30,333 nt of DNA from JABCZZ01 sp964454545 (GTDB taxonomy: Bacteria > Pseudomonadota > Alphaproteobacteria > Rickettsiales > JABCZZ01), in contig CAYVTI010000027.1 of NCBI GenBank assembly GCA_964454545.1, positions 1 to 30,333 on the forward strand. Direction: 5' to 3'. The stretch's first letter is position 1; each line of letters begins with the position of its first letter. The position numbers were made by a program, and so were the translations under genes. The notes beneath the pieces were generated by a model. The model searched no databases. It worked only from the letters and a program-made list of their open reading frames with translations, and was not told where the DNA came from. Shown here piece after piece: positions 1 to 7,159 of the stretch.

Positions 1-438
1 ACAGAAGATATAGAACGCTTCCATTTTAATAAGGCCATCGCGAGAATTCGCGAACTCTCCAACCTGCTTAGTTCACTGTCGGACAAGAAATTAGGTATGG
101 CAAGGCAGGAAACGGTCAACACGATTATTCATCTTGTCGCCCCTTTCATGCCACATCTTGCAGAAGAAATATGGCAACAGCTCGGCAATAAAGACATGCT
201 GGCTGCCCGTTCCTGGCCGAAGGCCGATCCGGCTTTATGTGCAGAAGATGAAATCACGATTGCAGTGCAGGTGAATGGCAAGCTGCGCGCTACTCTTTCC
301 TGCGCGCCGGATATTTCCCAGGTGGAACTGGAAAAGCTTGCGCTTGCCGCCAAAAGCGTGCAGGATTCAATCAAAGACAAGCAAATCAGGAAAATCATCG
401 TAGTGCCGAGGAAGATTGTAAATGTTGTGGCTGCTTAA
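1..438 (+). CDS. leuS: Leucyl-tRNA synthetase, C-terminal part
   Basis: This is the last 145 codons of leucyl-tRNA synthetase, the class I enzyme that charges tRNA-Leu in the cytoplasm. The frame is open from base 1, so the 5' end lies outside the window and the internal ATG at 97 is not the start. The visible part is the helical anticodon-binding domain, with the family segment MPHLAEEIWQQLG and the small C-terminal domain ending in IRKIIVVPRKIVNVV. It ends with TAA at 436-438. The next gene, lptE, overlaps or abuts it, and leuS-lptE-holA is an order I associate with Alphaproteobacteria, so the three are probably cotranscribed. The identification is firm. The catalytic HIGH and KMSKS motifs are not in the window. 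Confidence 0.95.
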   Translation, partial: TEDIERFHFNKAIARIRELSNLLSSLSDKKLGMARQETVNTIIHLVAPFMPHLAEEIWQQLGNKDMLAARSWPKADPALCAEDEITIAVQVNGKLRATLSCAPDISQVELEKLALAAKSVQDSIKDKQIRKIIVVPRKIVNVVAA

Positions 439-1027
439 TATAGGGGGGGCACGCCGCCCACAGTTCCGCCCTGTGAAATCTCCCCTGCGGGGGCGCCGTA
501 CGGCACTCCTTTGCGTTCCTGCACAATTTGCAATATGCAACTGGCTATTTGCAACTTTCTTTTTCCTTACCGCCTGCGGTTTTCATCCTATGTACGGCGA
601 ACATTCCGCTTTTGCGACCAATACACCGCTTTCCGGTAACCTTATTATATCCCCCTTGAAAGGACATGACGGGCAGATACTTAAAAATGCGCTTGAAGAC
701 AGGTTAAACCCGGAGGGATTGAAATCCGCCAATCCTGAATACAGGCTGGATCTTACGCTTACTAAAACCCTGATACCGGCGGTAGTAAAGAGCGACGGCA
801 CCATCCAGCGTTACGACGTGCAGTTTGATTCCAATTTCAAGCTTATCAGGATAGCAGACGGCAAAATACTTCTCACCAGCAATATGCGCCGCACCGGCAG
901 CTATAATGTGGCGATTAACGCCAACTTCGCGACCTATGAAGCGGAGCAGGATATCATTGAGCGTACTATCAGGGAAATAGCCGAAGATTATGTGCTACGA
1001 ATCTCAGGCTATTTTGCCGGAAAGTGA
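422..1027 (+). CDS. lptE: LPS-assembly lipoprotein LptE
   Basis: LptE is the outer-membrane lipoprotein that plugs the LptD barrel and helps insert lipopolysaccharide. The lipobox FLTAC puts the lipidated cysteine at residue 52, followed by the typical GFHPMYG segment. The rest looks like the small LptE fold: SRxxYDVxF-like strands and a C-terminal stretch with repeated polar helix (EAEQDIIERTIREIAEDY). The leader is unusually long from the ATG at 422, which overlaps leuS by 17 bases. A GTG at 473 would give a more normal 34-residue leader, so the start is uncertain. The leader region is also full of short palindromes (see findings). holA follows 12 bases after the stop. I am fairly sure of the family from the lipobox, size and position between leuS and holA. 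Confidence 0.85.
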   Translation: MLWLLNIGGARRPQFRPVKSPLRGRRTALLCVPAQFAICNWLFATFFFLTACGFHPMYGEHSAFATNTPLSGNLIISPLKGHDGQILKNALEDRLNPEGLKSANPEYRLDLTLTKTLIPAVVKSDGTIQRYDVQFDSNFKLIRIADGKILLTSNMRRTGSYNVAINANFATYEAEQDIIERTIREIAEDYVLRISGYFAGK

Positions 1028-1039
1028 TGAACTCTTCCT

Positions 1040-2077
1040 ATGAAAATCGGGACGCGTGAAACAGGAGCGTTTTTAAGCCAGCCGGACAGGCAGGCGCAGG
1101 CTGTGTTGCTGTATGGCCCGGATGCCGGGCTGGTCAGGGAACGCTCAAAACAGATTGCTTCCCATATCCTGGGAAAAACTCCCGATCCGCTCAACCGCAT
1201 TGAGCTTAGCGGCGCGCAAATTAAATCCGATCCCGCCATCCTGCTGGATGAATTGAATGCCCTGAGCCTGATGGGTGGTTCAAGAGTTATCATCATACGC
1301 GATCCGGTTGAGAAAATTGAGGAGACGGTAAAATCGGCATTCTTGGAAGGCAGAAAGAACACTACCTACCTGATTATTGAAGCAGGCGAGCTTTCCACCG
1401 CTTCATTGCTACGCAAACTTTTTGAAAAGGAAGACCATCTTGCCTCCGTCGCCTGTTACCTTGATGACGATCGCAGCGTTGAGGATGTTATCCGCACTAC
1501 CTTCGCCTCCCTTCAGCTTAATGTCACCCGTGACGCCCTCATGTACCTGGTTAGGAATCTAGGTAACGATCGTATGATTACCCAAAAGGAGCTCGAAAAA
1601 ATAGCGCTTTATATGGGAAATGAAAAGGAAATTACTGTGCCTATCGCCATGGCGCTAACCGGGGATAATGCCTCGGAAACAATGGAAGATCTGTGCCACA
1701 GCGTGGCTCTGGGGAAGGCGGAAGAATCCAATAAACTGCTGGCGCACCTGCTACATGAAGGGACACAGGCGGTAGCCATCATTCGCGCCTTGATACGTTA
1801 TTTTCAACGATTGGACATGGCGCAGGCCTATATCGAATCCGGGCAGAGCCGGGATCAGGCCGTCAAAATGCTTCGCCCGCCGGTATTCTATAAATCCGTT
1901 CCCCTCATCGAACGCGCCCTATCACGCTGGAATTCCTCGAAGATATCCTCTTCACTGAACCTGCTCCTGCGAACGGAGAAGGAGATTAAGTCGGGAATTG
2001 TGTCCCCTACATTACTTGCAAGCAATGTGATAGTGGGATTGCAGGGGAGTAAAGATAGCCGTGTAACACAACATTAA
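1040..2077 (+). CDS. holA: DNA polymerase III subunit delta
   Basis: HolA (delta) is the clamp-loader subunit that opens the beta sliding clamp. At 345 residues it has the usual length. The N-terminal AAA+-like domain begins with LLYGPDAGLVRERSKQI (about residues 23-39). A conserved LFEKEDH/ACYLDDDRSVEDVI segment leads into the lid region, and the C-terminal helical collar contains the recognisable ALIRYFQRLDMAQ stretch. As in other delta subunits there is no functional Walker A. The ATG at 1040 lies 12 bases after lptE. An AT-rich inverted repeat follows the stop, and the first scaffold gap begins 54 bases downstream, so what normally follows is unknown. Confidence 0.93.
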   Translation: MKIGTRETGAFLSQPDRQAQAVLLYGPDAGLVRERSKQIASHILGKTPDPLNRIELSGAQIKSDPAILLDELNALSLMGGSRVIIIRDPVEKIEETVKSAFLEGRKNTTYLIIEAGELSTASLLRKLFEKEDHLASVACYLDDDRSVEDVIRTTFASLQLNVTRDALMYLVRNLGNDRMITQKELEKIALYMGNEKEITVPIAMALTGDNASETMEDLCHSVALGKAEESNKLLAHLLHEGTQAVAIIRALIRYFQRLDMAQAYIESGQSRDQAVKMLRPPVFYKSVPLIERALSRWNSSKISSSLNLLLRTEKEIKSGIVSPTLLASNVIVGLQGSKDSRVTQH

Positions 2078-2085
2078 TATAAACC

Positions 2086-2114
2086 TTAATAAATACTTAA
2101 TGTTTTTTTATTAA
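2086..2114 (+). terminator. Possible weak terminator-like hairpin after holA
   Basis: An inverted repeat TTAATAAA (2086-2093) and TTTATTAA (2107-2114) flanks a short loop, with a run of seven T at 2103-2109 inside the right arm. The stem is entirely A/T, so it would be weak. It may be a terminator or just AT-rich sequence next to the gap. Confidence 0.25.
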
Positions 2115-2131
2115 TATATCCATAACTCAAC

Positions 2132-2141
2132 NNNNNNNNNN
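2132..2141. other. Scaffold gap (10 N)
   Basis: Ten N separate the holA contig from the contig that starts with the HipA-like gene. Fixed runs of ten usually mean a gap of unknown size, so genes on the two sides need not be adjacent in the genome. Any antitoxin gene or upstream start for the HipA-like protein would be lost here. Confidence 0.97.
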
Positions 2142-2145
2142 GATC

Positions 2146-4047
2146 GTGGCAGTAAATGACCTTCTTGAATTATGGCGAAGCGAAGAAGGTGGAATTCGTA
2201 GTAGATTAGATGAATTCTGCCAATCAATTTTTGAGCAAGATAATCAGCAAGACAGTGAAAAGAAACTTTTTAGCACCGATAATGCTCAAGGAATGGCAGC
2301 CAGAAAATCAGTAGGAATTGTTTTTTTTACAACAGAAACTGGGAAGGCCATTCCTTTAGGGGTTATAGCCCTTCACGGTAATGATTTTATTTTTCAATAT
2401 CATCCATATGCACTCAATAGCCCAGAGATTCCACCGATTTCAGATATACTTCCCAAAAGAGCTGAAGCATATATAACCATAGGATTACATCCCTTCTTTG
2501 ACAATCTTTTGGCGGAAGGACAATTTGCAGATCATCAGCGTGTAGCATTAGGGCAAGACCCTAAAAATGAAACAGAAACACTAGAGCAAAGATATTACCG
2601 CTTATTGATATTCGGAAGAGGTACTCCAGGAGCAGTTTCCATGGTGTACGCTTACCCAGATCCTAACATAACTAAAATTAATGACAGTGTACTAGCACAT
2701 GCAAGCATAAGTGGCATACAGCAAGGTAAGTTGCTTGCCACAAGAGGAACAGATGGAAAACTACATCCCAATAAGCTGGGAGAAGATAGCACACATATCA
2801 TAAAATTATACAGCGCAGAACTGGATGGCATTATTGAGAATGAATTTTTATCTTATATAGCAACCGGTATTTTATTACCTAACGACGATCCTGGAACTGC
2901 AGAAGCAGAATTAGACTATATTAACACCGCTAAGGGAAGGATGAAATGTCTTGCCATAAAGCGATTTGACAGAACAGACGAAGGGGGAAGAATACATGTT
3001 GAAGATTTTTCTCAGCTTATGGGTATTAATGAAAAGTTTGGTCCATACGCAAATATGGCCGACAAAGCATATGAGAAATTAGGAGATAATGGACCAAGAC
3101 AGCTTTATTCGAGAATAGTTTGCCAATTCCTGTTGGGAAATACCGACAACCATTATAAAAATTTTTCCTTATTTAACAGAAACGGTGTATATACTTCGTT
3201 TACCCCCATGTTTGATTTAGTACAGAACGCAAATATCAAAGGAAGAAACAGTGAAATTGACATGCTCATTCCGTCCCTAAAACCGCATGGCAATTTCGTA
3301 CCCACCTATAATCACCTTAATGCTAAAGTACTTTTAGAAATGGGGCATGATTTCGGCCTTACCACTCGAGAAATTGTAGATATTATTACTAATATACAAC
3401 AAAATATCCCAGTGGCCAAGGTAGCTATTATGGAAATGGAATTTCCACTAGGTAGAAAAGAACTTTATGAAGAACTGCTTGATAAGGATATAGATAAAGG
3501 TGAAACAAGAAGAGAGATATTCTGTAGGAGAATGGATGAGAGAAATAAAAAGCTGTTTGGCGATTTAAAAGAAGAATTACAAAGACAAGCAAAAAAGAAT
3601 TCTCCATGGTATAGACAGAGACTGCACTCACAGAATGCGGAAGGAAACCATATAGAAGATGTACTTAGGATTGATGAAAGTAGTGGCATAGATGGCCATA
3701 CAATAAATATTACTTTGTTAGAGACAGAAATACGCGGTGGTATAGCAGCTGGAATAGCGGCGTTGGCCCCTCTATCAACAGTAAATGCTCACGAATACGA
3801 AAAAAGAAAATCTGCCATAGAAGCATCATTACAAAAACTTGAAGCGGTTCAAAATAGCGATGGCACCAGATCGTTAATCTATCATGATAAATCTGATACA
3901 GCCCTTAATATGTTACGTAAATATACTCGTTCATTTATAGATAAGAACCTCAATATACAAGATAGTCATACATTTACTGGCGGCTTCCCCTTTCCACCAA
4001 AACAAACTCCCGGTGTTCCAGATGGCAATAGAGTTTTAGGGGGCTAA
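2146..4047 (+). CDS. HipA-family Ser/Thr kinase with long C-terminal extension
   Basis: HipA kinases phosphorylate cytoplasmic targets (glutamyl-tRNA synthetase for E. coli HipA) and act as toxins held in check by HipB. The HipA signatures appear in order: HPFFDNLLAEG (115-125), the autophosphorylation/P-loop-like ASISGIQQGKLL (186-197), HIIKL (217-221), KRFDR (272-276), EDFSQLMG (286-293), the catalytic loop GNTDNHYKNFSL (331-342, with D334 and N339) and the metal-binding FDL (356-358). So the kinase core appears intact. Residues from about 430 to 633 form an extension beyond the usual ~440-residue HipA, rich in charged helices with a Gly/Ala-rich hydrophobic patch near 531-544. The GTG start at 2146 is four bases after the gap, so the true start may lie upstream. 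Arginine is mostly AGA, unlike its neighbours, which suggests horizontal transfer. Its TAA overlaps the stop of the convergent arn operon. No hipB is visible. Confidence 0.85.
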   Translation: MAVNDLLELWRSEEGGIRSRLDEFCQSIFEQDNQQDSEKKLFSTDNAQGMAARKSVGIVFFTTETGKAIPLGVIALHGNDFIFQYHPYALNSPEIPPISDILPKRAEAYITIGLHPFFDNLLAEGQFADHQRVALGQDPKNETETLEQRYYRLLIFGRGTPGAVSMVYAYPDPNITKINDSVLAHASISGIQQGKLLATRGTDGKLHPNKLGEDSTHIIKLYSAELDGIIENEFLSYIATGILLPNDDPGTAEAELDYINTAKGRMKCLAIKRFDRTDEGGRIHVEDFSQLMGINEKFGPYANMADKAYEKLGDNGPRQLYSRIVCQFLLGNTDNHYKNFSLFNRNGVYTSFTPMFDLVQNANIKGRNSEIDMLIPSLKPHGNFVPTYNHLNAKVLLEMGHDFGLTTREIVDIITNIQQNIPVAKVAIMEMEFPLGRKELYEELLDKDIDKGETRREIFCRRMDERNKKLFGDLKEELQRQAKKNSPWYRQRLHSQNAEGNHIEDVLRIDESSGIDGHTINITLLETEIRGGIAAGIAALAPLSTVNAHEYEKRKSAIEASLQKLEAVQNSDGTRSLIYHDKSDTALNMLRKYTRSFIDKNLNIQDSHTFTGGFPFPPKQTPGVPDGNRVLGG

Positions 4048-5078
4048 GTTTTCTGTCCGACTGACGGCCTCATCCCTATATAATACTCCACCGTCTTTTT
4101 TAGCGCGGTGGTGAAGTCAATTTTCGGGTGCCAGTTGAGGATAGCTTCCGCTTTCTTGATGCTGGGGATGCGCCTGTCGACATCCTGATAACCTACGCCA
4201 TAATACTCATCCGCCGTGGTCGTACGTATTTTCGTTTTGACATTGTTATATTCGGGATAAGACTTTACCGTCGCAAGCAAAGCTTCCGCCAGCTGCTTGA
4301 TGGACGCTTCATTTTTCGGGCAACCGATATTGAGAATCTGCCCGTCCGCGCAGTTTTCCTTGTTCTCAATAATTTTCATCAGCGCATCGATGGCATCGTC
4401 GATATAGAGGAAACAGCGCTTCTGATCGCCGTCTCCCACTATCTGAATATCGCGGTCATGGAATATGTCGCTTAAGAACTGCGACACCACGCGGCTGCTC
4501 GTGCCCTTATTCGACCACACATTATCAAGCTTCGGCCCCATCCAGTTGAAGGGACGGAACAGCGTAAACTGCAGGTCGCCGCGCGCGCCATAGGCGTATA
4601 TAACGCGATCCATCATCTGCTTGCTGCAGGAATAAATCCAGCGCTGCTTGTGGATGGGGCCTGTCACCAGGCGGCTTTCCTCTTCGTCGTAAGGCAGATC
4701 TTCGCTCATGCCATAGACTTCCGACGTGGAAGGAAAAACAAGGCGTTTCTGGTATTTCACGCAATCACGCACTACCGCGAGATTCGCTTCAAAATCCAGT
4801 TCGAATACGGCTATGGGGTTGCTTACATAGGTCGCAGGCGTTGCGATGGCCACGAGCGGCAGAACGACATCGCACTGTTTTACCTGATCCTCTATCCATG
4901 CGCGACTTTCGCGCATATCCGCCTGTATGAAACCAACATGTTTATGCGAGACCAGATTGCCTAACTTGTCTGTTGCTATATCAAGGGCGGAAATACGCCA
5001 TTCCGGCCTGTTCTTTACGATATATTCGATAAGGTTACTGCCGATGAAGCCATTGGCGCCGAGTATGAGGATCTTCAT
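4044..5078 (-). CDS. arnA: UDP-glucuronate decarboxylase (ArnA C-terminal-type, stand-alone)
   Basis: This matches the dehydrogenase/decarboxylase half of ArnA, which converts UDP-glucuronic acid to UDP-4-keto-pentose with NAD+. It is a short-chain dehydrogenase/epimerase: GANGFIG nucleotide-binding loop (7-13), catalytic PSTSEVYG (116-123, Ser119/Glu120), YSCSK (149-153), and QDVDRR near 298-303, matching the region of the decarboxylation arginine of ArnA. At 344 residues it lacks the ~300-residue formyltransferase domain that E. coli ArnA carries at its N-terminus. It is the last gene of the arnT-arnB-arnC-arnA' operon. Its ATG overlaps the arnC stop by one base (TAATG). The stop is TAG, overlapping the convergent HipA-like gene. 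The assignment rests on strong motif match plus operon context. Confidence 0.9.
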   Translation of the reverse strand: MKILILGANGFIGSNLIEYIVKNRPEWRISALDIATDKLGNLVSHKHVGFIQADMRESRAWIEDQVKQCDVVLPLVAIATPATYVSNPIAVFELDFEANLAVVRDCVKYQKRLVFPSTSEVYGMSEDLPYDEEESRLVTGPIHKQRWIYSCSKQMMDRVIYAYGARGDLQFTLFRPFNWMGPKLDNVWSNKGTSSRVVSQFLSDIFHDRDIQIVGDGDQKRCFLYIDDAIDALMKIIENKENCADGQILNIGCPKNEASIKQLAEALLATVKSYPEYNNVKTKIRTTTADEYYGVGYQDVDRRIPSIKKAEAILNWHPKIDFTTALKKTVEYYIGMRPSVGQKT

Positions 5079-6007
5079 TATCTGTCTTTACCTAAAATTG
5101 ATTTGATTACATAGCGCGGACGCTGTCTCACTTCCAGATAAATCCGCCCTACATATTCGCCGATAATACCAAGCCCCGTAATGGCGACGCCGACAAGGAG
5201 GAACATGATGCCGAACAGGGTAAACAACCCTTCCGACTCCGGGCCGATGAATATGCGCCGCAGGGCCAGCACGATAACCAGCACGCCGCTTAAGACGGAT
5301 AGAATCATACCTAATATGGTGAACATCTGCAGGGGCACGAGCGAAAAGCCCGTGAACAGGTCAAAATTATACCGGATAAGTTTGTAAAGATTATAATTTG
5401 ATACCCCCCCATGACGCTCTTCGTGCGCGACCTCCACTTCTGCGGGATTATTGGCGAAATACTGCGCGAGGGCTGTGATAAAAGGGGTGCTCTCATTGCT
5501 TTCAACAATCAGGCGGATAATATTGCGGCGGTAGGCTCTCAGCATACAGCCCTGATCCTTCATCTCTATCTTGGTGATCCTGGCGCGTACCATATTGGAC
5601 ACTTTGGAGATAAATTTTCGATACGCGGAGTCCAGCCGCGTGCCGCGGTAACCTCCGACCACATCGTGGCCAGCCTCGATGAGCGCAAGCAATTTAGGAA
5701 TTTCTTCCGGAGGATTCTGCAGATCGGCGTCAAGCGTTACGATGACTTCGCCCTGCGCCAGTTCAAACCCCGCCATAATTGCCGGATGCTGCCCGTAATT
5801 GCGGGCGAACTGGATGACCCTTATGACATCGGGACGGTTGGCGTGAAGGCGGTTCAATATCTCCTGCGAATTATCCCTGCTGCCATCATTGGTGAATATG
5901 ACTTCGTATGTTTTGCCCAGCCCATCCAGAACCGGCAATAACCGTGAGCAAAGATGATCCAGATTAGCAGACTCATTATAAACCGGTATTACAACGCTGA
6001 GATACAT
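5078..6007 (-). CDS. arnC: Undecaprenyl-phosphate Ara4N(-formyl) transferase, ArnC-like
   Basis: ArnC transfers 4-deoxy-4-formamido-L-arabinose from its UDP form to undecaprenyl phosphate at the inner membrane. The protein is a GT2 glycosyltransferase of 309 residues: VVIPVYNE at the N-terminus, NDGSRD (40-45), FARNYGQHPAIMAGF (67-81), the metal-binding DAD (93-95) in TLDADLQNPPEEIP, and two C-terminal membrane segments (about 232-254 and 264-287) followed by GEYVGRIYLEVRQRPRY. The ARNYGQ and DLQNPPEE blocks are typical of ArnC/GtrB-type enzymes. The neighbours ArnA' and ArnB favour ArnC over a dolichol-phosphate mannosyltransferase-like role. With no formyltransferase in the cluster, the substrate could be the unformylated sugar. 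Confidence 0.88.
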   Translation of the reverse strand: MYLSVVIPVYNESANLDHLCSRLLPVLDGLGKTYEVIFTNDGSRDNSQEILNRLHANRPDVIRVIQFARNYGQHPAIMAGFELAQGEVIVTLDADLQNPPEEIPKLLALIEAGHDVVGGYRGTRLDSAYRKFISKVSNMVRARITKIEMKDQGCMLRAYRRNIIRLIVESNESTPFITALAQYFANNPAEVEVAHEERHGGVSNYNLYKLIRYNFDLFTGFSLVPLQMFTILGMILSVLSGVLVIVLALRRIFIGPESEGLFTLFGIMFLLVGVAITGLGIIGEYVGRIYLEVRQRPRYVIKSILGKDR

Positions 6008-6016
6008 ATGCCTCCC

Positions 6017-7159
6017 TTACATGGACGATACAACATTACGGATAACTTTGACTACCCGGAAGAATTCGGAGTTTGTCATCGACGGGAACAACGGCAAGCT
6101 GCAGATGCGCGCTCCCACATGCTCGGCATGCGGAAAATCGCCTTCTTCGTAGCCGAAGGTTTCGCGGTAATAGGTAAAAAGGTGAGCGCTCACGTAATGC
6201 ATGCCTATACCGATATTATGCTCTTTCATTTTTTCTATAAACGCGTCACGGCCCTCCACCAGAACGGTGAACAAATGCCATGCGTGCAGGTGGTTATACT
6301 CAGGAAGCGCAGGCAAAGACAAGTTCTTAATATTTCCCAGTTCATTATAGTATCTGTCCACCAGCGCCTTGCGTTTTTCTATGAATCCATCCAGCATGGG
6401 CAATTGCTGCAAGCCAATTGCAGCCTGTATATCCATCATATTATATTTAAATCCCGGAACGACGACATCATAATGCTGGCTTCCGGTTTTACTGAAGCGG
6501 TTGAATGCTTCCCGGTCAATGCCGTGAAAACGCAGCTGTTCAATCTGCTTCAGAACTTCTTGATCATCGGTAACAACAGCTCCGCCTTCGCCTGTCGTCA
6601 TATTTTTATTAGGATGGAAACTCATGACCTGGATATCGCCAAAACTTCCTATTTTCCTGCCTTTATAAGACGCGCCAATCGCATGCGCGCAATCCTCAAT
6701 GATGCGCAGGTTATATTTTTTCGCGAGGGAATAAATATTATCCAGATCGACTGGAAGCCCTGCAAAATGCACAGGCACTATGGCACGGGTTTTCTTAGTG
6801 ATAGCCTCTTCAAGTAGCCTGACATCCATATTCCTTGTATTCGGATCAATATCCACCATAACCGGCCATGCGCCCGCCTGGACTATGGTATTAAGCGTTG
6901 CGACAAACGTCAGTGGAGTCGTTATCACCTGGTCGCCCGGCTTCAGGCCGATGGCCATCAGCGCAAGTTGCAGGCCAGCCGTTGCCGAAGAAACGCAGCG
7001 CACAGCCCGGCCGCCAAAATATTCCGATAGCATTTTTTCAAATTGCGCCACGCGTGGCCCCGTCGTAAGCCAGCCGGAGCGCAACACCGCCTCAACATCA
7101 CGGTAAGTTTCTTCATTCAGGCAGGGACGGGCAAAAGGCAAAAAAGGTTCATCTGTCAT
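6017..7159 (-). CDS. arnB: UDP-4-amino-4-deoxy-L-arabinose aminotransferase
   Basis: ArnB uses PLP and glutamate to aminate the UDP-4-keto-pentose made by the ArnA decarboxylase. The 380-residue protein is a DegT/DnrJ/EryC1-type sugar aminotransferase. Visible motifs are GWLTTGPRVAQFE (29-41), the SSATAGLQLAL cofactor loop (57-67), TTPLTFVATLN (80-90), EDCAHAIGASYKGRKIG (155-171) and the PLP lysine K185 in SFHPNKNMTTGEGG. These match ArnB more closely than general family members. The first codon overlaps the arnT stop (ATGA at 7156-7159), indicating translational coupling, and arnC follows nine bases on. Confidence in the enzyme class is very high, and the specific substrate follows from context. 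Confidence 0.92.
   Translation of the reverse strand: MTDEPFLPFARPCLNEETYRDVEAVLRSGWLTTGPRVAQFEKMLSEYFGGRAVRCVSSATAGLQLALMAIGLKPGDQVITTPLTFVATLNTIVQAGAWPVMVDIDPNTRNMDVRLLEEAITKKTRAIVPVHFAGLPVDLDNIYSLAKKYNLRIIEDCAHAIGASYKGRKIGSFGDIQVMSFHPNKNMTTGEGGAVVTDDQEVLKQIEQLRFHGIDREAFNRFSKTGSQHYDVVVPGFKYNMMDIQAAIGLQQLPMLDGFIEKRKALVDRYYNELGNIKNLSLPALPEYNHLHAWHLFTVLVEGRDAFIEKMKEHNIGIGMHYVSAHLFTYYRETFGYEEGDFPHAEHVGARICSLPLFPSMTNSEFFRVVKVIRNVVSSM

Noticed and set aside
5411..5941. 176-residue open frame on the + strand
   Set aside because: It is antisense to arnC and reflects that gene's codon pattern.
5954..6817. 287-residue open frame on the + strand
   Set aside because: It lies antisense inside arnB and arnC, which have strong motif support. 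Its protein has no recognisable domain.
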